DNA of 64,000 nt from Lutjanus erythropterus. Its lineage: Eukaryota; Chordata; Actinopteri; Lutjaniformes; Lutjanidae. Positions 52,001-59,000 of this stretch are shown here, one piece after another. The stretch spans positions 3,157,590 to 3,221,589 of the forward strand of contig CM034608.1 in NCBI GenBank assembly GCA_020091685.1, given 5' to 3'. The notes under the pieces were generated by a model, which was not told where the DNA came from, searched no databases, and was given only the letters and a program-made list of their open reading frames with translations. Numbering within the stretch: position 1 is the first letter of the stretch; each line of letters starts with the position of its first letter. Made by a program: the position numbers and the translations under genes.

Positions 52001-54963
52001 ATCATTTTTGTTAATTTTTATGAATAAAAACTGTTCAAATACTCGGTAACACTTTACAGTAAGGGTCCAATAATTAATTAGCATTATATTCTGTTAACAA
52101 ATGTCTCTTGGTAACTTGTATATAAGATTTACATGTGAATGTAAAGGTACTAACTATCATTGGTATATGGTTGATAAAAATATTAATTAACTTGTGTATT
52201 ATGAAGTTTACAGCCAAGATAAAAACATTTTTATAAATGTTTATTTAAGAGTAATAATTGTCCATCCACCAACTTATTTTCTGGTAAAGTTTGGGATCAG
52301 TGGACACAAGCTATGGTCTACATGTAGACGTTTGATTTCACCTTTACTTTCATGCAAATGTTAATTAACTTAAATTCTATCCAGTACTGTATTATGCACG
52401 TTATATAAGTCAAAAATAATGCTTGTTAACCATTTATTAATGTTTTCATTATTGATTATCTGATTAGTTGTTTGGTCCATAAGATGTCAAAAAATTTTTG
52501 AAAAATGCTGATCAATGTTGTCCAAAGTCCAAGATGGCGTCCTCAAATGTCTTGTTTTGCCCACAGCCCAAAGATTCAGTTTACTGTCATTTAGTAATAA
52601 AGACATCTGAAAATACTGACATTTAAGAATCTGGAATCAGAGATTTTTGACTGTTTTTCCTTGAAAAATGACTTAAACCAATTAATTGGTTATCAGAATA
52701 GTTAATAGTATAATTAATAATCAATTAATTGATTAATCATTGCAGCTCTAAAATTATAATTCAATGTACCAGAAACTCTGTCTTCATATACTGTATTTTT
52801 TTTATGATTTTGCTGTTCTGTTCTGTGTATACAACATCTATTACACGTCTCTCCATCCTAGCAGAGGGATCCCTCCTGCATGACTCTCCCTGAGGTTTCT
52901 TCCCTTTTTTTCCTGTTAACAGGGTGTTTTGGGTGGAGCTTTTTCTTATTTGTTAGGATTCTACAGAACAGGGGTGTGACACACTGTACAGACTGTACAA
53001 CCCACTGAGGCAAACTGTGATTTGTAATACTGGGCTGTACAAATAAAATCTGAATGTGAGCAAATTGACGATCTGTTATGATAAGTAAGACTGTTCATGT
53101 CGAGTTGTGACACTGAGCCTCTTATGTGAGTAAAGTGCTCCTTTCCTGTCCTATATTTCCCAACAATAATAGTCCTTTTTAGTGTATAAGGCTAGCAGAA
53201 CATGCTATTAGAAGCCACTGATAAGAAAGACAACATACCTCTGACACTTTATATTCACATGTGAGCTTCTTCCCCTTCACTCCTTCATTCAGCGTGAGAA
53301 TGAAGCCCATGTAGTCAGCATATGCCTAGAAGAAGAGGAGAAAGTGGAATGTGTACTCAGTTGGTCTGGTTTGCACCATCTGTACATAACATTAAAAGTT
53401 AGGGCTGCACAATTAATCACAATAAATCGCAATATGGCCAAGTGCAATATCCAAATCACAGACCCAGAATCAAATCACAATTTTTTGAAAAAGGAAAAAT
53501 GTGTGAGAAAACAGCATTTTAATGAGGTACTGTAGTGTTGCAGAGATGACGTGGCCTAAAAATCTTGTTCCTCAGATGAAAGAAAACATGTTTGTTTGGT
53601 ACAAACCTCAATAAATCATCATCATGACTTGATTTGTTTTTTGTGAACATGAAAATTGTAATGCAAAAGTGATCATTTCCACTGACTGTATCACAGACTG
53701 CAACCGCAATTTCAGTCAAAATAATTGCAGTGTGACATTTTTACCAAATTGTGAAGCCCTGTTGAAGGTCAGACAAAAACAGAGGATTTTGAAACGTGGT
53801 CACACAGCCACAGGCGACAACCTACCTGAGATTTCTTCCACTTGCCCATGTCAGGCACCATGCTGATTTCTTTCTTGGGTACCATGAAGGTGTTGCTGGC
53901 GGTGACTTCAGGTGCTTCATCCTCAGGAGTGGATCCTATAGAAGTTGAGTATAGATAGTTGAATAAAAAGAGCTACCAAGGATCTATTTTGTTACAAGCA
54001 TATTATGCAGAATTTTCCTAAAAAATAGCCAACAATATATAGACATTCTTTCTGTAACTACTTGTTTTATTCTATTGTGCTGTGCTCGGGATGTTTCTGG
54101 ACTTCAGCCTTCAGACTTTTTTTCCCTTAAAAAATGACTCAAACTGATTATTCAATTATCAAAGTAGTTGGCGATTAATTTAATAATTGATGAATCATTG
54201 CAGCTGTAGTGCATTTACAAACAGCAACCAACAAATCCTGCACATTTGCACAACCTGCACAACCTTTGGTTAAATATATAAAATATTAATGTTTGTAAAA
54301 GTAACATTAGATCAGTGGTTCCCAAACTTTGTCTAGCATGCTCCCCTCCAAAAGCTAGAGACAGTGCATGCACTAAAGCATCTCTATCTGAGTCGAATGC
54401 CAAATTGACGGACTGGCCCTTTAATCAGAACCTCTCATCAGTGACAACATGAATACATGGCTCCATCCGTCATATCAATCAGTGTGTATGATTGATTAGC
54501 ATTTGTTGACCCCCAGTCTTTAAAATAAAGAGTTTAATCCTGGTGATGTGAATAAATGAGTGGTGCAACACTGAAAACTCTCCTTCAGATTCACTCCTGC
54601 TAGCTCACACCACAGAACAGACAGGAAACACATAACTGAGGAATTATTTCAGAGTGTGACAACAACTGCAAAAAAATAACAGAGAACAGCTGCAAGCTTG
54701 TATACAAGTCAATGACCAGCCCAAATGACAACGTGAGTTATTCAGTGTAAGATAGCTTTGCCTGAGGACAGCGCTGATATAATGTTACATTTTGCTCGTA
54801 TCTAACAAAGCTGAAGTGAAGTAATTAAACGTGACCGTGTGCTGTACCTGCTAACGGCACTAGCTTTTATTATAAGGCAGCAGAAGAGAAACAGAATTTG
54901 CTAACACTGAGTAGAAGCATTGAGCTGTGCTGCTTTACCTGACTGCTGCTCTGTTTCCGCCAT
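17283..54963 (-). CDS. ptpa: serine/threonine-protein phosphatase 2A activator (PTPA), 10 coding exons
   Basis: Whole coding span of ptpa (ppp2r4). Joining the ten exons gives 975 bp and a 324-aa protein with no internal stop; the human main isoform is 323 aa. PTPA is a cytosolic/nuclear all-helical protein that binds PP2A catalytic subunit, needs ATP/Mg for activation and has peptidyl-prolyl isomerase activity (family knowledge). Conserved blocks seen: [19 protein letters not shown] (27-45), [17 protein letters not shown] (94-110), [17 protein letters not shown] (140-156), [20 protein letters not shown] (203-222) and [19 protein letters not shown] (268-286). Start ATG at 54963-54961 is in good context (CACCATGG). 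Every intron has GT-AG ends and all phases agree. It is convergent with ier5l and divergent from crat. Introns 8 (13.3 kb) and 9 (10.6 kb) are filled with transposons. No equivalent of the extra exon of the longer human isoform was found. Confidence 0.95.
17661..18161. mobile_element. hAT-type MITE with perfect 8-bp target duplication
   Basis: 501 bp, starting TAGGGATGCACCGATACC and ending GTATTGTTACATCCCTA. The 8-bp direct repeat TTAAAAGA flanks it exactly (17653-17660 and 18162-18169). It lies in ptpa intron 9, 304 bp upstream of the exon 10 acceptor. No transposase is encoded. Confidence 0.85.
18822..19998 (-). mobile_element. internally deleted Tc1/mariner-type element (copy A)
   Basis: Terminal inverted sequences TGATCAGCCACAACATTAAAACCACC and GGTGGTTTTAATACTGGGGCTGATCA. 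The interior on the - strand matches the coding region of a Tc1-like transposase (C-terminal part near 18850-19040, N-terminal part near 19700-19880), with frameshifts and stops. Most of the catalytic middle is deleted near 19045. A hAT element is inserted at 19225-19533. Same family as 43667-44436. Confidence 0.75.
19225..19533. mobile_element. hAT-like MITE nested in the Tc1 relic
   Basis: 309 bp, beginning TAGGGTTGAGCTGATG and ending CATCACCCAACCCTA. The Tc1 sequence resumes directly on both sides. The flanking octamers CATGACAC and TCTGACTC share TGAC and are compatible with a decayed 8-bp duplication. Confidence 0.75.
20003..23740. other. ptpa intron 9, no feature recognised
   Basis: AT-rich intron sequence without a supported exon. 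A G-rich stretch lies at 20810-20860, and short sequences resembling ends of hAT-like repeats occur near 22705-22735. None is complete. Confidence 0.4.
23752..24240. mobile_element. transposon relic of the AAGTAACTGATTACAAATACTC family
   Basis: The left end GGAAGTAACTGATTACAAATA and right end GTACTTGAATACAGATTTTC are typical inverse ends of a teleost repeat; TGTACTTTTACTTCAGTA appears internally. Also at 8262-9240 and 55660-55730. Confidence 0.55.
25150..25660. other. GC-rich island with (GGA)n and (CA)n inside ptpa intron 9
   Basis: Locally GC-rich in an AT-rich intron. It contains a (GGA)n purine tract at 25363-25428, a C-rich run near 25521-25545 and a (CA)n tract at 25547-25582. Overlapping frames on both strands are low-complexity (Gly/Glu-rich or Pro/Ser-rich) and not credible proteins. 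It could be a cis-regulatory element or an unannotated exon; neither can be decided here. Confidence 0.4.
26287..26380. mobile_element. fragment of the AGAGCTGCACGATT hAT-like MITE
   Basis: AGAGCTGCACGATTTTG followed by ATTGTGATTATTATGGCTG and GAAATTGCGATTGCAATATG matches the ends of the element at 53400-53761. Only one end is present. Confidence 0.5.
27929..28036 (-). CDS. ptpa: ptpa coding exon 9
   Basis: Residues 265-300 ([20 protein letters not shown] then [16 protein letters not shown]). 108 bp, phase 0 at both ends. Flanked by the two longest introns. Confidence 0.97.
28200..28647. mobile_element. element of the GGGTAACACTTTATA family
   Basis: Ends with CTTATATAAAGTGTTACCC, and the interior has TTATTATGCTTAATAAATCC and CAGTTAACTATGCATG like the 14951-16078 element. 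The left end is not clear. It lies 160 bp beyond ptpa exon 9 in intron 8. Confidence 0.5.
29675..29987 (+). mobile_element. hAT-type MITE, complete reference copy
   Basis: 313 bp, TAGGGCTGCAACTAACGATT at the left and TAATCGTTGCAGCTCTG at the right. The flanking 8-mers GTGAACAT (29667-29674) and GTGAATAT (29988-29995) differ at one base, so the 8-bp duplication supports the hAT superfamily. No coding capacity. Confidence 0.85.
30116..30471 (+). mobile_element. MITE of the AGGTCTGGTGTGTAAGATTT family
   Basis: The left end AGGTCTGGTGTGTAAGATTT follows TTAA; the right end AAATCCTACACTCTGGTCCT is its inverse and is followed by TTGA (a mutated TTAA). The interior has TTAGAATGAGCCCTTCATAT. Confidence 0.7.
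30646..31739 (+). mobile_element. TTAA-flanked MITE carrying a nested foldback fragment
   Basis: AGGATCAGTGTGTATGATTT at the left and CAATCTTACACCCTGGACCT at the right are inverse. Perfect TTAA lies on both sides (30642-30645 and 31740-31743). Between about 30917 and 31460 it contains the same repeat as 13296-14130, which makes it 1.1 kb instead of about 0.36 kb. Confidence 0.7.
32590..32895. other. CT/G-rich segment with CA repeat in ptpa intron 8
   Basis: Locally GC-rich, with a C/T-rich stretch at 32655-32695 and a G/A-rich stretch at 32740-32780. There is an AP-1-like TGACTCAT at about 32838 and a (CA)n with interruptions at 32858-32892. No exon is supported; possible regulatory DNA. Confidence 0.35.
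32900..34280. other. ptpa intron 8, no gene
   Basis: A GC-rich patch at 33430-33620 with the palindrome CCACCAGCCATGGTGG and GGCGCGCC resembles a degenerate mobile element but has no defined ends. The rest is AT-rich and unrecognised. Confidence 0.35.
34283..34565 (-). mobile_element. hAT-type MITE (TAGGGCTGCAA family), right end decayed
   Basis: AGCTGCAACATTTAATTGATG at the left, then GGTTATGGACAAAACAAAACA and GGGAAACACTGATCAACATT as in other reverse copies. The terminal TTGCAGCCCT is lost. Confidence 0.65.
35612..35935 (+). mobile_element. hAT-type MITE, 5'-truncated
   Basis: TTTTCATTATTGAATAATC through GACATCTTCAAATGTC to AACAGTTGCAGATTAATTTT follows the forward order of the family. It directly follows a fragment ending GATCAGTGCATCCCT, an end of the element type seen at 17661-18161. 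Confidence 0.6.
36090..36165. repeat. (GGA)n purine tract
   Basis: GAGGAGGAGG-rich, nearly pure purine strand. It yields Leu/Ser-rich or Glu-rich frames that are not genes. Confidence 0.8.
36170..40540. other. ptpa intron 8, no gene; scattered repeat fragments
   Basis: Contains AAAGGGACAGTTTG after TTAA at about 36796 (one end of a TTAA-type element), a (GT)n microsatellite, and a fragment ending TATTGTTACCCAGCCCTA at 38318-38340 (one end of a hAT-like repeat). A GCATGCACGCCATGCACGCT short repeat lies near 39080-39105. No exon is supported. Confidence 0.4.
38068..38108. repeat. (GT)20 microsatellite
   Basis: Uninterrupted GT run of 41 nt in ptpa intron 8. Confidence 0.95.
40545..40566. repeat. 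22-nt poly(A) run
   Basis: Homopolymer directly upstream of the Tc1 transposase fragment. Confidence 0.9.
40570..40924 (+). pseudogene. Tc1/mariner transposase fragment
   Basis: About 118 in-frame codons without a stop. Recognisable blocks are [39 protein letters not shown] and [11 protein letters not shown], the region around the first catalytic Asp (in WSDESRF) of Tc1-type DDE transposases. The N-terminal DNA-binding domain, second Asp and final Glu are absent, so it cannot be active. It belongs to a different Tc1 family from the relics at 18822 and 43667. The right side is cut off by the MITE remnant at 40928. Confidence 0.85.
40928..41101 (-). mobile_element. hAT-type MITE fragment
   Basis: GTAAACTGAATGTCTTTGGG, then GGGAAACACTGATCAACATT, ending TTACTTGCAGCCCTA. 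This is roughly the last 55 percent of the family in reverse orientation. Confidence 0.7.
41336..41436 (-). CDS. ptpa: ptpa coding exon 8
   Basis: Residues 231-264 ([20 protein letters not shown] then [13 protein letters not shown]). 101 bp, donor GTGGGA. A + strand open frame over it is an antisense shadow. Confidence 0.95.
42755..42830 (+). mobile_element. fragment of the AGGTCCAGTGTGTAGGATTT family
   Basis: GGACTACTGCGCAGGATTTAG, then GCTGGCCTCATCCTCAACTT and CCAAGCATGTAAGAAC, match the 5' part of the copy at 30646. Only the left portion is present. Confidence 0.5.
42838..43453. mobile_element. hAT-like element (GGCTGGACAACATATC family) with a nested MITE
   Basis: The left end CAGGGCTGGACAACATATC with ATCATGATACTAGATATGG and the right end ATATTGTGATATTTGTCC with CCAGGCCTC are the two sides of one repeat. 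They are separated by the independent MITE at 42920-43188. Confidence 0.5.
42920..43188 (+). mobile_element. hAT-type MITE with 8-bp duplication
   Basis: 269 bp, TAGGGCCGCAACTAAC at the left and ATTGTAGCAGCTTGA at the right. GACCTAAG (42912-42919) and GACATAAG (43189-43196) flank it, a 7/8 match. Nested in the element at 42838-43453. Confidence 0.8.
43667..44436 (+). mobile_element. internally deleted Tc1/mariner-type element (copy B)
   Basis: The left ACACCAATCAGGCATAACATT and right GTTATGCCTGATCAGTGTA are inverse termini. The interior shows the start of a Tc1-like transposase region (43790-43990) and the end of it (44110-44400, with [10 protein letters not shown] and MEAPPH blocks, then [14 protein letters not shown]). 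The central catalytic region is deleted near 44100 and stops are present. Same family as 18822-19998 in the opposite orientation. Confidence 0.8.
44437..45358. other. ptpa intron 7, no feature recognised
   Basis: AT-rich intron DNA between the Tc1 relic and exon 7. Short open frames have no recognisable domain. Confidence 0.45.
45359..45483 (-). CDS. ptpa: ptpa coding exon 7
   Basis: Residues 189-231, holding the family signature [20 protein letters not shown] and LPFIWGSSQ. 125 bp, donor GTAAGA. The most conserved exon of the gene. Confidence 0.97.
45783..46813. mobile_element. TTAA-flanked DNA transposon (1.03 kb) in ptpa intron 6
   Basis: Left end AGGGACAGTTCATCCCCAAA and right end TTTTGGGTGAACTATCACT are inverse. 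TTAA flanks both sides (45779-45782, 46814-46817). TTAA duplication is typical of piggyBac and Kolobok-type transposons. Internally it has a hairpin (46012-46112) and what looks like a hAT fragment starting AGGGCTGTGTATTGG at 46204. The TTAA is 30 bp from the exon 6 donor. No intact transposase. Confidence 0.75.
46010..46113. repeat. internal hairpin of the TTAA element
   Basis: GAGCAGTTTCACGTTGGAAC (46010) pairs with GTTCCTACATGAAACTGCTC (46093), and CCTTTCTTT with AAAGAAAG, across a short loop. This fits a foldback in the transposon. Confidence 0.6.
46850..46949 (-). CDS. ptpa: ptpa coding exon 6
   Basis: Residues 156-189 ([20 protein letters not shown] then [12 protein letters not shown]). 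100 bp, split codons on both sides, donor GTGAGC. A TTAA-flanked transposon ends 30 bp past the donor. Confidence 0.95.
47987..48210 (-). mobile_element. 224-bp foldback MITE, copy 1, 5-bp duplication GTTTT
   Basis: The arms CAGTGTTTCTCCTATCCTGG and CCAGGATAGGAGAAACACCG extend inward for about 80-100 bp as near-perfect inverse (CATGTTTTAGATGTTTCCC, CACCTGATTCA). GTTTT flanks both sides (47982-47986 and 48211-48215). The asymmetric loop (CATGAAGCCTCTGTCTGAAG) is the inverse of the loop of copy 2. CAG termini with a 5-bp duplication resemble hAT5-type elements. Lies in ptpa intron 5. Confidence 0.85.
48889..49006 (-). CDS. ptpa: ptpa coding exon 5, behind a (TG)n acceptor
   Basis: Residues 117-155 plus one base of Gly156; includes [16 protein letters not shown]. 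118 bp, phase 0 to phase 1, so skipping it would shift the frame. The acceptor TAG is directly preceded by a 45-nt TG repeat instead of a normal pyrimidine tract. Confidence 0.95.
49009..49053. repeat. (AC)22 microsatellite at the exon 5 acceptor of ptpa
   Basis: 45-nt uninterrupted AC on +, hence (TG)22 on the transcribed sense. It ends directly at the TAG acceptor (AG at 49008-49007). Confidence 0.98.
50345..50470 (-). CDS. ptpa: ptpa coding exon 4
   Basis: Residues 75-116, including [20 protein letters not shown] and [10 protein letters not shown]. 126 bp, phase 0 at both ends. Two tandem acceptor AGs are possible (ACAG|ACAG); the upstream one keeps the frame and the conserved T/A-V/I-E-K start. 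Confidence 0.95.
50750..51930. other. ptpa intron 3, no feature recognised
   Basis: A GATTAATCGATGATCC fragment near 50780 may be the end of a hAT-type MITE. Otherwise unrecognised AT-rich intron. Confidence 0.4.
51934..52042 (-). mobile_element. hAT-type MITE fragment
   Basis: AGGGCTGCAATAGTTAATCAG and CATCAACTATTTTGATAATC are one end of the family. It is cut by the element starting at 52043. Confidence 0.6.
52043..52440. mobile_element. element with CGGTAACACTTTACAG start
   Basis: TCGGTAACACTTTACAGTAAG at the left, similar to 14951-16078. The interior is TTAATTAACTT-rich and the right end GTTAACCATTTATTAATG is poorly defined. It separates two hAT MITE pieces. Confidence 0.45.
52441..52748 (+). 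mobile_element. hAT-type MITE, nearly complete
   Basis: GTTTTCATTATTGATTATCTG, GTTTGGTCCATAAGATGTC and CTCAAATGTCTTGTTTTGCC, ending GATTAATCATTGCAGCTCTA. Forward orientation. Confidence 0.7.
52850..53058 (+). mobile_element. 3' part of a widespread interspersed repeat
   Basis: GGGATCCCTCCTGCATGACT, CCCTGAGGTTTCTTCCC and GGGCTGTACAAATAAAATCTG are the hallmark 3' end of a common teleost repeat with an AATAAAAT(C/T)GA-type tail. Its usual 5' start appears at 63826. The class is uncertain. Confidence 0.5.
53239..53325 (-). CDS. ptpa: ptpa coding exon 3
   Basis: Residues 46-74 ([20 protein letters not shown] then LTCEYKVSE), almost identical to mammals. 87 bp, phase 0 at both ends. Confidence 0.95.
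53400..53761. mobile_element. hAT-type MITE (TAGGGCTGCACAATTAATC family)
   Basis: 362 bp. The left TAGGGCTGCACAATTAATCAC and right ATTGTGAAGCCCTG are inverse-like. TTAAAAGT (53392-53399) and TTGAAGGT (53762-53769) flank it, 6/8 matching, fitting an aged 8-bp duplication. It lies in ptpa intron 2 and ends 56 bp before the exon 2 donor side (53826). Confidence 0.7.
53826..53935 (-). CDS. ptpa: ptpa coding exon 2
   Basis: Residues 9-45. Acceptor TATAG, donor GTAGG. Ends with the conserved [11 protein letters not shown] block. 110 bp, phase 1 to phase 0. Confidence 0.95.
54124..54208 (+). mobile_element. hAT-type MITE fragment (3' end)
   Basis: CCTTAAAAAATGACTCAAAC, CAAAGTAGTTGGCGATTAAT and ATCATTGCAGCTGTAG match the right end of the family. 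Confidence 0.65.
54939..54963 (-). CDS. ptpa: ptpa coding exon 1
   Basis: Encodes MAETEQQS plus one base of a split Gly codon; followed by donor GTAAAG. Short acidic, poorly conserved N-terminus, as in other PTPA proteins. Confidence 0.85.
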
Positions 54964-56019
54964 GGTGAGCCTGACACTCTTCTTCGCGGGTTTTTTTTAG
55001 GCAGATTTAAAACAGCCGCAACTCATTACTGCTCCCCGCTGTTCGCAAAGTAAATGGCATCCCAGGTTCAGTTGTGCAGACCAAAGGTTCATAATTTTTC
55101 CTCAGCCTATTTTTTTAATGAGGTCATTCACAAAAAGAAAAAAAAAGAAATGTATAAAAACTAAACAGGCCTTGGATGTTTATCAAAACATATTTTGATA
55201 TCTGACCCTCTTTTCCTGCATGATGTTGTAGTTATTTTATTTATATTTGTTTTTTATTGCTTTGTTATATGCCCAGGAGGGGTTAAGGAACACTTCATCC
55301 TTCAGTTTATTTTTATCACAAACATTCACAATCAGCAGAAATACATGTTTTTCAATAGACATTATTGTAATCTGAAAAGTAGCAAAACCTATCAGACAAA
55401 TGGAATGGAGTAAAGAGTAATGACTAAATAATTTAAATAATAAATCATGCAAAAGCATTTTTACAATGGATGAATCAGGGAAGCTTTTATATTATATGTA
55501 TTTGTACAGTGTCACTGTGTTGTGCTGTGATTAGGACTATTAGGCTTTGAACTACAAATTTTAAACAAAGGAATGAGAAACTGTAAGATATGAGAAATGG
55601 TACATTAATGTGCACATGTGTGTACATGCTTCATGCCACCAACTTGGGCCATCCCTGTCAAAAAAAAAATACTCAAGTAAAGTACAAGTACTTCAAATGT
55701 ACTTAAGTACAAAACTTGAATAAATGTACTTGGTTATTATGTGTTGGATCAGATGATAAACACTGCATGGAGATAAACAATAAGTCACACCCTTCACTTC
55801 TTTATGGCAGGTGTTGACAGCTGAGTTACTTCACTGTGTTCAGCAGCTGACCTGTGTGTGCTGTAGTGAAGTCAGAGGCACTTGTCCTCACAGCTGTTGA
55901 CTAAACGCTAATAACACAGCCGGCTAACAGCTAGCTAGTCCTTTCTGTTCTGCTGGACTTGAAGCAGTGACGGACCTGACTGTGTTTGTTTGGGGGCGTT
56001 GCTACACTTTGAACTCAGA
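54964..56019. promoter_or_regulatory. divergent ptpa/crat intergenic interval
   Basis: 1056 bp between the two start codons. The ptpa-proximal side has GAAGAAGAGTG and CCGCGAA near 54975-54990, and the crat-proximal side (55850-56019) is GC-richer with several GCTAGC/GCTAAC motifs. No TATA box is obvious for either gene. Repeat fragments fill the middle (ACTCAAGTAAAGTACAAGTA at 55670). A shared or back-to-back promoter is plausible but not shown. Confidence 0.5.
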
Positions 56020-56046
56020 ATGTGGGGCATTTGCAGCAGAACTATG
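56020..56046 (+). CDS. crat: crat coding exon 1
   Basis: Encodes MWGICSRTM and ends at donor GTAAGA, phase 0. ATG with A at -3. Placed by the donor, phase and similarity of the short N-terminus to mammalian CRAT (which starts with a similar 9-10 residue exon-like segment); the least certain exon of the gene. Confidence 0.7.
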
Positions 56047-59000
56047 GTAAGAAGCACATTTAACTGACTGTGTTTGTTACACTGGCTGAAAGCCAACTTT
56101 ATCTCACTGAAGTAGACTGGACTGACGACTAGCTAACGTTATTGTCGCCGACGTGACACAGCCTTTATAATTATGGTGATTGATCAGGTAACGCTAGGTA
56201 GCTAACTAGGTGGCGACGGTTTGTAAGCTGTTAGCAAAGTTACCTAATGAACTGAGGTAACACAGCGGTGTTAGCAGTTAGCTAGCTAACCTAACTGGGT
56301 GAAAGGTGATTTAGTAGTTAGCTAGGATTCAGTGTAGCTGCAACACAAAAAGGACGCGCTTGATCGAGACTGCAGTATTCACTTTTAACTAGCCTAATTC
56401 GCTAACGTTAGTACTTAACGTTGAGTTTCTGTACAACGAGTTACAGTTCATTATATACAGGAAGACAATATGACATAACGTTACTCATCATCAGACTTAT
56501 TGTATTATTAGACATGTCACCTGCTTGGACCAACACATCCAGACAGTCCAGTGACCTGCAAACACTGTAGATCTGGTTACATGTCCCTCGGGTTGCACTA
56601 GTTTTATATCCTGCTGGAGACTTGCTTTAAAATTCATCTTGGCTTTTCAGCTTATCATCATAATAGTTGAAGTGGTGGAAAATCAATAATCACTCCATAA
56701 CTATAATTCGCACATGGATTGGGAACTTTTTGATTATATCTCTGTGAATATTTCTGTTGTTAGTTTTTACACTGCTATGTACTTCTTTTATGTACTTTTG
56801 TTGACATGTTTTTCAAAGCTGTACGTTAGTCCAGTTGAGAATGAGTACACACTGCCCCCTACCGGAAATATATGTCACTGTAAAGGAGGCCACAAATTCC
56901 CACACATTTGGACAACTGCTACCAAAAACTGCAGCTCAGTTGGTTTTAGATGGGGTCACCATTTATGAAAGACAAGACATGACATAAGCACAAATAATTA
57001 AACAAATGATTTATGCATTTACTGATGCATGTGTCATGTTTTGTCTCTTCATAATGAAATATTCAGCTGTTAAGAAGAAGCTACTGGTGACTGATTTTGG
57101 TATAGCACCCAAAAAAATAAAACAGTGAGAATATTGCAAATAAGTCAGTTTATTCAAGACATTTAAAACTCAGTTATAAACAGCTAATCAGCTTATAATG
57201 GAGGACTCATCGTCACTTGTTATTGTCAATTTATGAACTCGCTTCAATTATAGATCGTATATTAAATATGATTCCACCTGCTGGAAATACAGTCTATGGC
57301 TCCAAATTGCATGTGCAATTGCTACATATTGCTCCTGTAACCTCTAGTTTATAACTAGTCAATAAGACACTTAAACATAAAATCTATGACTGTTGATACA
57401 ATGCATAAGAAAGCATTATGTACTATTAGTGTAGTCATAAAGTATTATGAATGCATTATAATTCACTAATTCCATTATAATGTGCTATAGATGATGTTTT
57501 CATACAAAGGGTTACCTAGTTTATTTTATTTTTGGCTAACAGAGGAATTATTTTAGTTGCAGGTGATGAAATAATGACAATTAGGGCTGCAGCCAACAAT
57601 TATTTTCATGATCATCATTAATTGGTCGATTATTTTCTTAATTAATTGATTATTGGTTGTTCACCCACAAAATGTCAGACAATGGTGAAAAATTTGATGA
57701 ATGTCTCCCAATCTAAACATATTCAAATTACTGCCAGACAAGAATAAAGAAACCAGAAAATATTCACATTTAAGAAGTTGGAATCAGAGCATTTGGACTT
57801 TTTTTCTTAAAAAGTTACTTAAAGCGACTAATCGATTGTCAAAATAGTTGGTGATTAATTTAATAATTAATGAGTCAGTTAACTGTTGCAGCTCTACATG
57901 TTATCTCTGGCAACAATATTCCTGAATTTGAAAAATAATGGTATTAAAGAGCAGACTCTTCAGTAAGTCAGGCTGTATTATGGAGTTATTTTTACAGTTG
58001 ACTGGGCAAATAACAACCACGCACTTTTTGAACAAACTTACATTGAAAGCACATCCTTAACGGACACTGTTGTCTCTCAGGTGAAGGTGGGGATGGGAAA
58101 ACCTTGTGGCTTGATGAAACCATGTCACTTGGTGAAGCCCATATCAGCGACTCGGATCACTGGCAGATACCTGACCCATCAGAAGGGACTGCCCAGTCTC
58201 CCCGTCCCCCCTCTGCAGCAGACCTGCCAACGCTACATCAACGCCCTGGAGCCCATCATCGAGGTGGACGAGCTGAAGCACACTAAAGAGCTGGTGGACG
58301 ACTTCAAGAGACCCGGAGGGATCGGAGAGAAGCTGCAGAGAGACCTGGAGAAGAGAGCAGGCAGCACTGAAAACTGGGTGAGCTCAACATAACTGCGGCT
58401 GACATTTGACTGATTTTCTTCATCACTGTGCTCGTCTGTTGACCTGTCACTGACTGTGTCTCTTCAGTTGTCAGCGTGGTGGGTGCAGGTTGCTTATCTG
58501 GAGTACCGGTTGCCTGTGGTGGTTCATTCGAGTCCTGGGTTGGTCTTGCCCCGCATGAACTTCAGGGATAAGCAGGGACAAATAAGGTGATCACATACAA
58601 ACGAAAGCATGTGTTTGAAGAAAAATTAAGATTTCATGACTTTCAGTTACAGTCCCATGTTTACATGGCTTATCTCTTCATTCAGTACAATCTTGAGTCA
58701 CAGTAGACATACATGTTGCCTCTGTAGCACCCATTTATAATAGTTTGATAAGCCTCCTTTAGATTGAATCCATTGTTTAATTTATATTAATTTATTTATT
58801 ACTTTTTAATTATTCAGTTATATAACAATTAATTTACCTAAAAACTTTTAGCATTAATATTTCAATATTTATTCAATCATAATCCTGAAACATTGACACA
58901 TGAAGCACATTAGAATAATGATAATACTGGCATATTTTAAAGTTAGTCTAATTTCCACCCTATTATACTGTATATAATATATATATATGTGTGTATATAT

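Noticed and set aside
58104-58286. Second + strand frame within crat exon 2
   Set aside because: An out-of-frame reading of the exon; the other frame matches CRAT throughout and joins in phase with both neighbours.
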